In this document: positions 30,692 to 37,068 of the stretch, in pieces
How positions within the stretch are numbered: position 1 is the stretch's first letter
Layout: each line of letters begins with the position of its first letter
Notes under the pieces: generated by a model
What the model saw: only the letters and a program-made list of their open reading frames with translations
Database searches by the model: none
Told to the model about the DNA's origin: nothing
DNA from: a virus
Length of the DNA stretch: 39,147 nt
Virus record (IMG/VR): IMGVR_UViG_3300005436_000007
Location: 1-39,147 of that record
Strand: one strand, 5' to 3'
Position numbers and translations under genes: made by a program

Positions 30692-31735
30692 CTAGCGCGT
30701 GAGTGCTGCGGCGACCTTGGCCGGGATTCGCCCGGCCGGGTCCGGTGCGACATCGGCGAGGAGGCTGACGTGCGCGGTCGCTGCGGCGCGCCGGAGTTCC
30801 CGGAACCGGCTACCCGAGTTCGGGTCAGCGCGGCCGTCCCAGAACCAGGTCGCGCCCAGCTTCACGGCCTCCTGCGAGGGTAGGAGCGTCAACGGGGCAT
30901 GACCTACCGTGCCTTTCGCGCCAGGCAGGCCGCCTTCGAAGATCTGGAAGTCGGCGCCCGGGAGCGGCCGGCCGTGGCTGTTGTCGCCGACGAGCGCCCA
31001 CGGCTGCAGCCGGTGCACGTACGTGAAGATCTGCTCGAGCTGCGCATCGTTGAGGCCGTGATCCCAGGAGCCGTCGAACCACACTCCGGCGATCGGGCCG
31101 TATGAGGTGAGGAGCTCGCGCAGCTGCGCGTCGACGAATGCGAGATAGGCGGCCGGGTCGTGCTTGTAGGTCGGCTCGTGCCAGTCGAGCAGCGAGTAGT
31201 AGACGAACACTCGGAGGCCCGCGCGGCGGCCGTCGCGAATCAGCCGCCCGACGACGTCCTCGTTCGGAGTCACAGACCAGAGGCTCATCCTCGTCGGCCA
31301 CAGCGCGAAGCCGTCGTGATGCTTGGCAACCACGGTGATATACGAGGCGCCCATCCGCTTCGCAAGCGCCACCCAGCCGTCGGCGACACGCGGATCCGGG
31401 TTGAACCGCTCGGCTGCTGCAAGCTCCGCCGGCGAGCGCGCCGCGCGCCACCAGGAAGAGTCGGACGGCGCCGCAAGCCCTGAGGAGGGCCCGAAGTGGA
31501 TGAACAGCCCGACCGGGGACGACCGCATCCACGACGTCTCAGCCGTCCGTGTCAATGACGAGCGTACCGACGAGCCTGTTTCGAGTTGGGCGAGCCGCGT
31601 AACCTCCGCGGCACGCCCAGCGTCGAGCGAGCTCCCCCCGCGAGTTGTCGCCCACGCAGCAGCGATCACGACGACCGAGGCTGCCGCGATCGCCACGACG
31701 AGCGGACTTCTTACGGTGTCACGCTGACCACACAC
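30692..31735 (-). CDS. Alpha-L-fucosidase, GH29, membrane-anchored or secreted
   Basis: This 347-residue protein from GTG 31735 lies 4 bp after the upstream stop. A hydrophobic N-terminus (SPLVVAIAAASVVVIAAAW) is a signal peptide or anchor. The GH29 signature is complete: VGLFIHFGPSS, WW, RFNPDP, AKRMGASYITVVAKHHDGFALWPT, RVFVYYSLLDWH, and GVWFDGSWD with the presumed nucleophile Asp221. The usual C-terminal beta domain is missing. It would remove terminal alpha-L-fucose outside the cell. It is third in a leftward run with a membrane and a secreted protein, downstream of the repressor, so it may be made in the lysogen. Confidence 0.9.
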   Translation of the reverse strand: MCGQRDTVRSPLVVAIAAASVVVIAAAWATTRGGSSLDAGRAAEVTRLAQLETGSSVRSSLTRTAETSWMRSSPVGLFIHFGPSSGLAAPSDSSWWRAARSPAELAAAERFNPDPRVADGWVALAKRMGASYITVVAKHHDGFALWPTRMSLWSVTPNEDVVGRLIRDGRRAGLRVFVYYSLLDWHEPTYKHDPAAYLAFVDAQLRELLTSYGPIAGVWFDGSWDHGLNDAQLEQIFTYVHRLQPWALVGDNSHGRPLPGADFQIFEGGLPGAKGTVGHAPLTLLPSQEAVKLGATWFWDGRADPNSGSRFRELRRAAATAHVSLLADVAPDPAGRIPAKVAAALTR

Positions 31736-31739
31736 CGAG

Positions 31740-31916
31740 CTAGCGCTTCGCTGGCCGCATCTTCGCCCATGCCGTCGCTGCCACAAGTACAACGAGGATC
31801 GATCCGAGCGGTCTCCACACAGCCGGGTCGCCGAGTGTCGGTGCGAGGAACCACACGAGGTTCACAGCGGCGACGAAGAGCACGAGCCCGGCCGCGATCC
31901 TGATGGGCCACTTCAC
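31740..31916 (-). CDS. Small two-segment membrane protein
   Basis: This 58-residue protein starts at GTG overlapping the previous gene's stop (GTGA). Two hydrophobic helices (IRIAAGLVLFVAAVNLVWFLA and PLGSILVVLVAATAWA) end in a basic tail (KMRPAKR). It lies between the secreted protein and the fucosidase genes and is probably co-translated with them. Possible roles are anchor or partner for these proteins, or superinfection exclusion. None is proven. Confidence 0.65.
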   Translation of the reverse strand: MKWPIRIAAGLVLFVAAVNLVWFLAPTLGDPAVWRPLGSILVVLVAATAWAKMRPAKR

Positions 31917-32227
31917 GGCGTCACCTTGACCCACCAGCGGCCAGCCGACTTCGAGAAGACGACGGCGTAGAAGCCGCGATTGGTCGGGCAGGCCGCGTGA
32001 AGTGGCTTGGCCGTAGCTCGACACTCGAAGCTGAGGAATGACCCGTGGGCGCGAATCACAGCGATCTTGGCGTTCCCGATGAGGCACTGCACTCTGCTGG
32101 CTTGCGTGGCAGCCGGGCAGACCCGCGGGTCGGACGGCCATGGGGACGCGGAGGCCGAACCAGCCAGGAGCATCCCCATTAGCAGGGCTGTGAAAAAGGC
32201 GCACATTAGACGTGCAGGTGTTGTCAT
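31913..32227 (-). CDS. Secreted Cys-rich protein
   Basis: This 104-residue protein has a clear Sec signal peptide (MTTPARLMCAFFTALLMGML then LAGSASA) with likely cleavage after residue 27. The mature part has four Cys (37, 48, 69, 80), consistent with two disulfides, and a C-terminal strand pattern (FYAVVFSKSAGRWWVKVTP). Function unknown. First gene of the leftward cargo operon, separated from the repressor gene by 108 bp. Confidence 0.72.
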   Translation of the reverse strand: MTTPARLMCAFFTALLMGMLLAGSASASPWPSDPRVCPAATQASRVQCLIGNAKIAVIRAHGSFLSFECRATAKPLHAACPTNRGFYAVVFSKSAGRWWVKVTP

Positions 32228-32335
32228 AGGGTCCCGATTCTGTTTAGGTTTGCGATGGAGTGCAGGAGACGGGGGTCGGGGCCGGAGTCGTCCGTCCTGG
32301 CGGGCAGGTAAAGACGCCGCCTGATCCGCTGCGCA
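32228..32335 (-). other. Spacer between repressor and cargo operon
   Basis: These 108 bp lie downstream of the repressor and upstream of the secreted-protein gene, all leftward. On the minus strand a weak promoter-like pair (CTGCAC and TAAACA, spaced too closely) is the best I see. There is no strong terminator hairpin with a T run, so read-through from the repressor is plausible. Confidence 0.3.
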
Positions 32336-32749
32336 TCAGCCGGCCTTCCCCGCTGACGAATCTCCGCCTATACCTCGAATGGCTCGAGCTATGGAGCGTC
32401 GGAGCGATTCCAGGCCACTCTGTAGGTCCTCGGCCGTGGGAAGCTGACCGACCTGAGCTTCGAGTGCTTCAAGGCGGAGGCGAAGCGCCGCCAGTTCCTC
32501 ATTCAGAGCGAGCGGCCTCTGCGCCTTTGGTTGAGGCTCAATCCTGATTTCAAGCCCTAGTGCCCCAATGAACTTCAGCAGGCTGTCTCCCTGCGGCGTG
32601 CTCTTGCCGTTGAGCCAGTCCTTGAGATTGCCTCGCTCAATTCCCATGTCTTTCGTGAGTCCGCGCATGCTCTTGCCGGACATCTCATAGAGCTCCTTCA
32701 TCCACGCTGATAGCTGCGTGGGGTCACTTGGGCCTCCGCTAATTGCCAC
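32336..32749 (-). CDS. Repressor-like helix-turn-helix protein (immunity candidate)
   Basis: This 137-residue protein starts at GTG, facing away from the early genes. Residues 10-55 form an XRE-like helix-turn-helix (LSAWMKELYEMSGKSMRGLTKDMGIERGNLKDWLNGKS, split here by helix turns). The C-terminal half has a coiled coil (LNEELAALRLRLEALEAQVGQL) for dimerisation. Divergent position against a Cro-like gene with shared GGGGTAAG repeats suggests it is the lysogeny repressor. No protease (LexA-type) domain, so induction would differ from lambda. Confidence 0.75.
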   Translation of the reverse strand: MAISGGPSDPTQLSAWMKELYEMSGKSMRGLTKDMGIERGNLKDWLNGKSTPQGDSLLKFIGALGLEIRIEPQPKAQRPLALNEELAALRLRLEALEAQVGQLPTAEDLQSGLESLRRSIARAIRGIGGDSSAGKAG

Positions 32750-32750
32750 C

Positions 32751-32848
32751 GGGGGTAAGTCTCCGCTTCGCGTGGCCTCACCGGAAGTGGGGTAATTCCC
32801 CTACCACCTATTGACCCCGGGGGTAGATGGTGCTATGACTCTTACCCC
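32751..32848. promoter_or_regulatory. Divergent operator region with GGGGTAA repeats
   Basis: GGGGTAAG at 32752-32759 and its exact inverse CTTACCCC at 32841-32848 lie immediately outside the two divergent start codons. Related half-sites occur at 32789 (GGGGTAATTCCCC, an imperfect palindrome) and 32820 (GGGGTAG, inside the early promoter spacer). These are good candidates for repressor operators. The repeats are seen; binding is inferred. Confidence 0.6.
32811..32839 (+). promoter_or_regulatory. Early rightward promoter (PR-like), nearly leaderless
   Basis: TTGACC (32811-32816), a 17-bp spacer and TATGAC (32834-32839) form a strong sigma-70 type promoter. The start codon ATG begins 10 nt after the -10 box, so the message would start within about 3 nt of the ATG and lack a ribosome binding site. 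A GGGGTA half-site lies in the spacer. Confidence 0.75.
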
Positions 32849-33196
32849 ATGGAGGCCAGCACCCGGAAACGGCTAGACCCTCGCGCAGTCGCCTTCGGCC
32901 ACAAGCTCCAAGGGATCCTCGACAGCCGCGGCATCTCACGGCGTGGATTCGCAAAGCTCGTCGACCCGGAGAATCCCGAGGGAGTGCGCCGCGCGGTGCA
33001 CAGGCATCTCGGTGGCATCCACATGCCTTCACGGCTGACGCGCCGTCACTACGAGCAGGTCCTCGGCCTCGAGTCGGGCGCGCTCGAAACGGATGACGAC
33101 GAGGAGGCTGACCCAGCCTTGCGTGAGGCGTTCGCTCTCTTCGTCGACCTCATGGACCGCATCAACACGCGCAAGCGCGACCAGGTCGAAGCGTGA
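32849..33196 (+). CDS. Cro-like helix-turn-helix protein, first early gene
   Basis: This 115-residue protein has a predicted XRE-type helix-turn-helix over about 15-65 (FGHKLQGILDSRGISRRGFAKLVDPEN, then VRRAVHRHLGGIHMPSRLTRRHYEQVLGL). The acidic linker ETDDDEEADP and a final helix follow. Located directly behind the early promoter and opposite the repressor, it is the expected place of a Cro or early regulator. Probably translated from a leaderless message. Confidence 0.72.
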   Translation: MEASTRKRLDPRAVAFGHKLQGILDSRGISRRGFAKLVDPENPEGVRRAVHRHLGGIHMPSRLTRRHYEQVLGLESGALETDDDEEADPALREAFALFVDLMDRINTRKRDQVEA

Positions 33197-33324
33197 AGAG
33201 CGAAGGAACCCTCCTCCTGATCTGTGTCGGCGCTTTCAGTTGCGCCGCCCTCGGCCTCGCAGCCCTGTTCCTCGTCAAGGTGTTCGCGCCCGAGCTCCAC
33301 CACCTGTTCGGCGGGGCACTGTGA
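33193..33324 (+). CDS. Small single-pass membrane protein, 43 residues
   Basis: GTG overlaps the previous stop (GTGA), and the stop overlaps the next GTG. One membrane helix (TLLLICVGAFSCAALGLAAL and FLVKVF) precedes a short polar end (APELHHLFGGAL). It is one of three tiny membrane proteins in the early region. Function unknown; early membrane peptides often block superinfection. Confidence 0.6.
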   Translation: MKSEGTLLLICVGAFSCAALGLAALFLVKVFAPELHHLFGGAL

Positions 33325-33509
33325 CGGCTCGTGAAGCCACCCGTACGCGACCCCGGGTGGTTTCACCAGCCGCCGCTCTCGTCGAAGGCTGGCAGGCGAC
33401 CCTCGACGCGCACGACCGGACGCCGCAACGCGACCGGATGTGGCGAGAGACACGCCGTCTGATCGAACGGCATCTCGCCCACGCGAAAGCGAAGGAGGCA
33501 AAGCTGTGA
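33321..33509 (+). CDS. Small basic helical protein, unknown function
   Basis: This 62-residue protein starts at GTG overlapping the upstream stop and ends overlapping the RecT-like gene (GTGA). It is rich in Arg and Lys with a helix AALVEGWQATLDAHD and RMWRETRRLIERHLAHAKAKEA. It may bind nucleic acid or assist the RecT-like protein; no family recognised. The Shine-Dalgarno for the next gene (GAAGGAGG) lies in its 3' end. Confidence 0.55.
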   Translation: MTAREATRTRPRVVSPAAALVEGWQATLDAHDRTPQRDRMWRETRRLIERHLAHAKAKEAKL

Positions 33510-34522
33510 CCACCGCCGAGTTGGCCGTCCGGGACGAGCCGCGGCAGATGACCGTGCTCACCAACGAGCAGCTCCGGTTCATCGCCGCCACCGAGTTCGT
33601 TCCCCCCGGCCTCCGCGGCAACCTGCCTGCCATCCTCGCCTGCGTCGCCACCGGACGCGCCCTCGGAATCGCAGACATGAGCGCGCTCCGCTCCATCCAC
33701 ATTATCGACGGCAAAGCCACCTTCTCCGCTGAACTGATGGTGCAGCTCGTCCGCCGCGCCGGCCACTCCATCACCGGCGATGTCAGCGACGGCAGCGCAA
33801 CCGTCACCGGGAAGCGCGCCGACAACGGCGACACCATGACATCGACGTGGACGCTTGCGATGGCGGAACGCGCCGGTCTCGTCAACAAGACGAACTGGAA
33901 GCGTTACCCCGAGGCGATGCTGTGGGCGCGTGCGGTGTCGCAGCTGTGCCGCATGTTGTTCGCCGACTGCTTCGCCGGGACCACCTACACGCCGGAGGAG
34001 CTCGACGACGGCGACGTGAAGCCTTTGGAACGGGAACCACAGCCGGAAGAGCGCCCTGCTGGTGCGACCGGCTCGGAGCCGAGCACTGGCATGCCGGAGC
34101 CGTCCCGTTCCGAACCGTCCATCACCGAGCCCCAAAAGAAGAAGGCGAACGTCCTCGTCGGGCAGCTCCGCGACGACCTCCGCCTCCAAACCGCCGAGGT
34201 GTACCTCGCCGCCGGCCACCCCATCCCCCGCCTCGACGACGGCGAGACCCTCCACTGGTCGCCGCTCCGCGACCGCCTCACGAAAAAGGAAGCGAACCGT
34301 CTGATCGACCGGCTTGAGACATACGCGTCTTCGGATGCGTTGGCGCCGCCGGTTGTCGACTGGCTAATCGCCGACATCCTCGCAGCGGCGGAGGTGTTGG
34401 GGAAGACGGCTGAGGCGAAGGACGCGATCACGGAGAAGCGCGCGACGGCGCCGGCGGATGAGGACATGCAGGCGTGGCTTGTGCAGCAGCTGGAGCGTGC
34501 ACGGAAGGCGGCTGGGTCGTGA
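33506..34522 (+). CDS. recT: RecT-like single-strand annealing protein
   Basis: This is a 338-residue protein. The segment about 15-165 (LTNEQLRFIAATEFVPPGLRGNLPAILACVATGRALGIADM, IHIIDGKATFSAELMVQLVRRAGHSI, KTNWKRYPEAMLWARAVSQLCRMLFADCFAGTTYTPEEL) matches the RecT / Red-beta-like family that anneals complementary single strands during phage recombination and replication. A disordered Pro/Glu/Ser linker (170-210) joins a C-terminal helical domain that may bind host partners. No exonuclease partner gene was recognised nearby. Confidence 0.85.
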   Translation: MTTAELAVRDEPRQMTVLTNEQLRFIAATEFVPPGLRGNLPAILACVATGRALGIADMSALRSIHIIDGKATFSAELMVQLVRRAGHSITGDVSDGSATVTGKRADNGDTMTSTWTLAMAERAGLVNKTNWKRYPEAMLWARAVSQLCRMLFADCFAGTTYTPEELDDGDVKPLEREPQPEERPAGATGSEPSTGMPEPSRSEPSITEPQKKKANVLVGQLRDDLRLQTAEVYLAAGHPIPRLDDGETLHWSPLRDRLTKKEANRLIDRLETYASSDALAPPVVDWLIADILAAAEVLGKTAEAKDAITEKRATAPADEDMQAWLVQQLERARKAAGS

Positions 34523-34758
34523 CTACGCAAACGTGGATGGGCGAAACGTTCGTCACCGCCAGCGAACGCCTCCAAGCGCTCGCCGTCACCGCCGCCAGCT
34601 GCACCCGCACCATCGCCGACATCCTCGACGCAGCCCCTGAGCTCGCCCCGGAAATGCGGCACGTCGAAGAACGAATCTGTGAGGCGGTCGGCCACGTCCA
34701 GGCCGCGCAGGCTGTCCTGCGCGCCAAACTCGACCTCATCAAAGCCGACCAGACGTGA
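34519..34758 (+). CDS. Small helical protein, unknown function
   Basis: This 79-residue protein starts at GTG overlapping the RecT-like stop. It is a long amphipathic helical protein (FVTASERLQALAVTAASCTRTIADILDAA, HVEERICEAVGHVQAAQAVLRAKLDLIKA) without known domain. It may form a helical bundle. Position suggests a recombination accessory. Confidence 0.55.
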   Translation: MTTQTWMGETFVTASERLQALAVTAASCTRTIADILDAAPELAPEMRHVEERICEAVGHVQAAQAVLRAKLDLIKADQT

Positions 34759-34868
34759 CCGCCGCCGTCCTCCTCGCGTTCGCGCTCCTCTGCGTCGTCT
34801 TCGCCGCCGGGTTCACCGGGCTGCTGTTCCTGATGCGTGACGAGACCGAAGAGAAGAAGCCCCGGTGA
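34755..34868 (+). CDS. Small single-pass membrane protein, 37 residues
   Basis: GTG overlaps the previous stop (GTGA), and the TGA overlaps the next GTG. One membrane helix (AAVLLAFALLCVVFAAGF and TGLLFL) is followed by a charged cytoplasmic end (MRDETEEKKPR). Second of three tiny early membrane proteins. Function unknown. Confidence 0.58.
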   Translation: MTAAVLLAFALLCVVFAAGFTGLLFLMRDETEEKKPR

Positions 34869-35110
34869 TCGTCGCGTTCCTGATCCTGGCGGGGTTCGCG
34901 GCCGCGTTCGTGCTGATGCTCGTCGACGTGGACAGGCTCCGCGACGAGGTCGAGTTCCTAGACGCGATTTGGGCGGACGATGCTCCTAATGGCGTCGAGT
35001 TCGTCTACAAAGACGGTGGCGGCTGGCCTTCCTCTGACAGGGGCGAGCATGACGCGGCAACGACGCGCACACCAGCCGCCGCCGCACCCTACAACTGGGA
35101 CGCGGGATAA
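34865..35110 (+). CDS. Small membrane protein with acidic tail
   Basis: This 81-residue protein starts at GTG overlapping the preceding stop. One N-terminal membrane helix (IVAFLILAGFAAAFVLMLV) is followed by an acidic, polar tail (DVDRLRDEVEFLDAIWADD, VYKDGGGWPSSDRGEHD). Third early membrane protein in this stretch. Function unknown. Confidence 0.6.
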   Translation: MIVAFLILAGFAAAFVLMLVDVDRLRDEVEFLDAIWADDAPNGVEFVYKDGGGWPSSDRGEHDAATTRTPAAAAPYNWDAG

Positions 35111-35226
35111 ATGGTTGGCGGCACTTGGCTTAACCAGGCCCGTGGACTCTTACCTCCGTTTCCGGGAAACGGCTCAACCATGCGGCATACAGCCAACAAT
35201 GGTTGGCAAGCCTCCGGTGAGGCCGC
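35111..35226. promoter_or_regulatory. Structured intergenic element with ATGGTTGGC repeats and hairpins
   Basis: These 116 bp hold a direct repeat ATGGTTGGC at 35111-35119 and 35199-35207, with an inverted AACCAT near 35176. A 7-bp hairpin CCGTTTCCGGGAAACGG lies at 35156-35172, and a second stem GCCAAC/GTTGGC at 35192-35207. There is no T run, so an intrinsic terminator is doubtful; it may be an operator or RNA switch for the methyltransferase/recombinase genes. Confidence 0.45.
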
Positions 35227-35757
35227 ATGATCCCGACCGAAACATGGGTTCTCCCGCGCCCGCGGAAGGACTGTTACGTCGGCTCGTTCCCGCTCCACTT
35301 CGAGCAGAAGCTTGTCCGCCGGGTCGCCGAGCTACAGGGCAAGGGCGACTGGCAGTACGGGGCCGGGAACGTTCTGCACCCGTTCGGCGGGCTCGCGGAG
35401 ATCGGCGACAGCATCGACCTGAACGCGACCACGACACCGACGTGGGTCGGGGACGCGCACGACCTCCACTGGATCGAGGACGAGACGTACGACCTCGTGA
35501 TACTGGACCCGCCGTACTCGGACGATGAGGCGGCGTGGCTGTACTCGACGCCGCCGCTGAGGCCGGGCCGCTTCACCGCCGAGGCCGTCAGGGTGTGCCG
35601 CACCGGCGGCCATGTCGCCGTGTATCACCGGCAGCAGCCGCGCCGGCCTGACGGCTGCAAGCTCGTACACCGGATCGTTGTCCTCACGCGGACGGGTCAT
35701 GCGCCGAGGGTGTGCTTCATCTTCGAAAAGCTCCCCGCGCTGGAGATGGCGGCATGA
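35227..35757 (+). CDS. DNA methyltransferase-like protein with DPPY motif
   Basis: This 176-residue protein contains VILDPPYSDDEAAWLYSTPPL (about 90-110); DPPY is the catalytic motif IV of N6-adenine and N4-cytosine methyltransferases. VCRTGGHVAVYH follows as motif V/VI. The N-terminal SAM motif is not obvious, which is common in this small phage group. It probably modifies phage DNA to evade host restriction. ATG 35227 is the likely start. Its stop overlaps the second recombinase (ATGA). Confidence 0.75.
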   Translation: MIPTETWVLPRPRKDCYVGSFPLHFEQKLVRRVAELQGKGDWQYGAGNVLHPFGGLAEIGDSIDLNATTTPTWVGDAHDLHWIEDETYDLVILDPPYSDDEAAWLYSTPPLRPGRFTAEAVRVCRTGGHVAVYHRQQPRRPDGCKLVHRIVVLTRTGHAPRVCFIFEKLPALEMAA

Positions 35758-36656
35758 ATCTCCGGTTCTGGCGGCAGTCGAAGCCGGTCCCGTCCGCGCT
35801 CGAACAGCGCGACCAGTGGCTCGAATGGATGCTCCTCGGAGGCTCCAAGAAATCCACCGTCGACGGCTACCGGCAGATCACGAACCGGCTGCTCGAGCGC
35901 TTCCCCGAGCTTCTTCTGGCCGAGTTCAACGACGACCACGTACTCGGGATCATCGAGGACGCGAACCCGGCGTCCCGGCAGTCGCTCCGCGGCGCCTACG
36001 CGAACCTTTTCGGGTGGGCGTACCGGACGAAGCGTGTCCCCCGGAACTTGATGGATCACGTCCCGACGTTCAAGCAGCCGCCCCCGCCGCCGATCGAGTG
36101 CTTCAACGAGGTAGAGCGGAAAGCGCTGTGCTCGCTACCCGATCCGGACGGGGCACTCATGGCGGTTTTGTTCGGCACGGGGATTCGTAAGAGCGAAGCC
36201 CGCAACCTGCGCGTCAGGAGAGTCGACCTCGACAACGCCGAGCTGCACGTCATCGACGGAGCCAAGGGCGACTCCGTGGGCGTGGTCGCTCTCTCTGCGC
36301 GGCTGGTGTCGCGGCTGGCCGGCTACTTCCTGACCGAGGGGCTCAACGAGGACGACTTCCTCTGGTACTGCCACCCGGGCGGTACGCCTGTCCGCCGGCA
36401 CGACCGGGCGATAGCGGACGGCGCGATTCACAACTGGTGGGCGCGCTGCATCGACCAGGCCGGTGTCCGCTATCGGAAGCTGCACACGACGAGGCACACG
36501 TTCGCGACCGAGCTCCGTCGCAATGGCGTAGCGCTCGACGATCTCTCGTTCCTGCTGCGTCACGCTGATCCGCGTACGACGCGGAAGGTGTACGACCACA
36601 CCCGCCTGATCGACATCCGTGTTCGGGCTGAGGCTGCATTGGAGGCGCTCGTATGA
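35754..36656 (+). CDS. Second tyrosine recombinase
   Basis: This 300-residue protein has an N-terminal SAM-like core-binding domain (about 15-105: LEQRDQWLEWMLLGGSKKST..., GWAYRTKRVPRN) and a catalytic domain with Arg145 (GTGIRKSEAR), His244-x-x-Arg247 (HTTRHTF), His270 (LLRHADP) and Tyr280 (KVYDHT). It has no arm-binding domain and is closer to XerC/D-like recombinases than the integrase at 0.3 kb. It may resolve dimers, flip or mobilise a segment, or be a remnant of another element. It is coupled to the DPPY methyltransferase. Confidence 0.88.
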   Translation: MNLRFWRQSKPVPSALEQRDQWLEWMLLGGSKKSTVDGYRQITNRLLERFPELLLAEFNDDHVLGIIEDANPASRQSLRGAYANLFGWAYRTKRVPRNLMDHVPTFKQPPPPPIECFNEVERKALCSLPDPDGALMAVLFGTGIRKSEARNLRVRRVDLDNAELHVIDGAKGDSVGVVALSARLVSRLAGYFLTEGLNEDDFLWYCHPGGTPVRRHDRAIADGAIHNWWARCIDQAGVRYRKLHTTRHTFATELRRNGVALDDLSFLLRHADPRTTRKVYDHTRLIDIRVRAEAALEALV

Positions 36657-36712
36657 CCGAAGGACGAAAGAGTCAGGACCGGACCGCCGGAACTGCCGCT
36701 ATGGCGCTTGGC

Positions 36713-36883
36713 TCAGGCTTCGCGCGTGACCTGCAGGACCCGGACGTGCGACACGCCCGCAGCGGCAGCGACCGCGCGGAGGCTCTCACCCGCCCGGACA
36801 GCCTCCCGGACAGCCTCCCGCCATTCGGTCTCGGCAGCGGAACGGCGCGCCGTAGCGCGCCGCACGCGGGTCAGGGGGGCCAT
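36713..36883 (-). CDS. Small helix-turn-helix protein on the minus strand
   Basis: This 56-residue protein opposes the surrounding early genes. After a basic start (MAPLTRVRRATARRS), residues 18-55 read WREAVREAVRAGESLRAVAA and AAGVSHVRVLQVTRE, a compact helix-turn-helix of the type common in actinobacteriophages. Its ATG directly follows the stop of the 49-residue gene (TAGATG), so the two form an operon. Likely regulator of the adjacent recombinase or early genes (inference). Confidence 0.72.
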   Translation of the reverse strand: MAPLTRVRRATARRSAAETEWREAVREAVRAGESLRAVAAAAGVSHVRVLQVTREA

Positions 36884-37033
36884 CTACCGGGCCGCTTCGA
36901 CAGCCGCGCGGAGGGCGTCGACGGTCTTGGGGCTGCGTGGGTCGTCGAGGCTGACGGGGATGCCGAGGGCTTCGGCTTCGCGGCAGAGGCGGTAGTAGGT
37001 CTGTGCTTCACGGATGAGCTGTGTGTAGGTCAT
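36884..37033 (-). CDS. Small protein, first gene of the minus-strand pair
   Basis: This 49-residue protein reads MTYTQLIREAQTYYRLCREA, then EALGIPVSLDDPRSPKTVDA and LRAAVEAAR. It has a helical start and an SLDDPRSPKTV segment. No family recognised. It begins 6 nt after a near-consensus -10 box, so its message is probably leaderless. The opposite-strand open frame over this region is a shadow. Confidence 0.68.
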   Translation of the reverse strand: MTYTQLIREAQTYYRLCREAEALGIPVSLDDPRSPKTVDALRAAVEAAR

Positions 37034-37039
37034 AGCGGT

Positions 37040-37068
37040 AACTTAGCTTACCGGGCGGACGGTGTCAA
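37040..37068 (-). promoter_or_regulatory. Consensus promoter for the minus-strand gene pair
   Basis: On the minus strand TTGACA (37068-37063), a 17-bp spacer and TAAGTT (37045-37040) lie with the ATG 6 nt beyond, so transcription should begin at or next to the start codon. This is the best -35/-10 match noticed in the window. The -35 box touches the GTG of the divergent gene at 37069. Confidence 0.78.

Noticed and set aside
35156-35172. Hairpin as intrinsic terminator
   Set aside because: Stem is only 7 bp and no T run follows.
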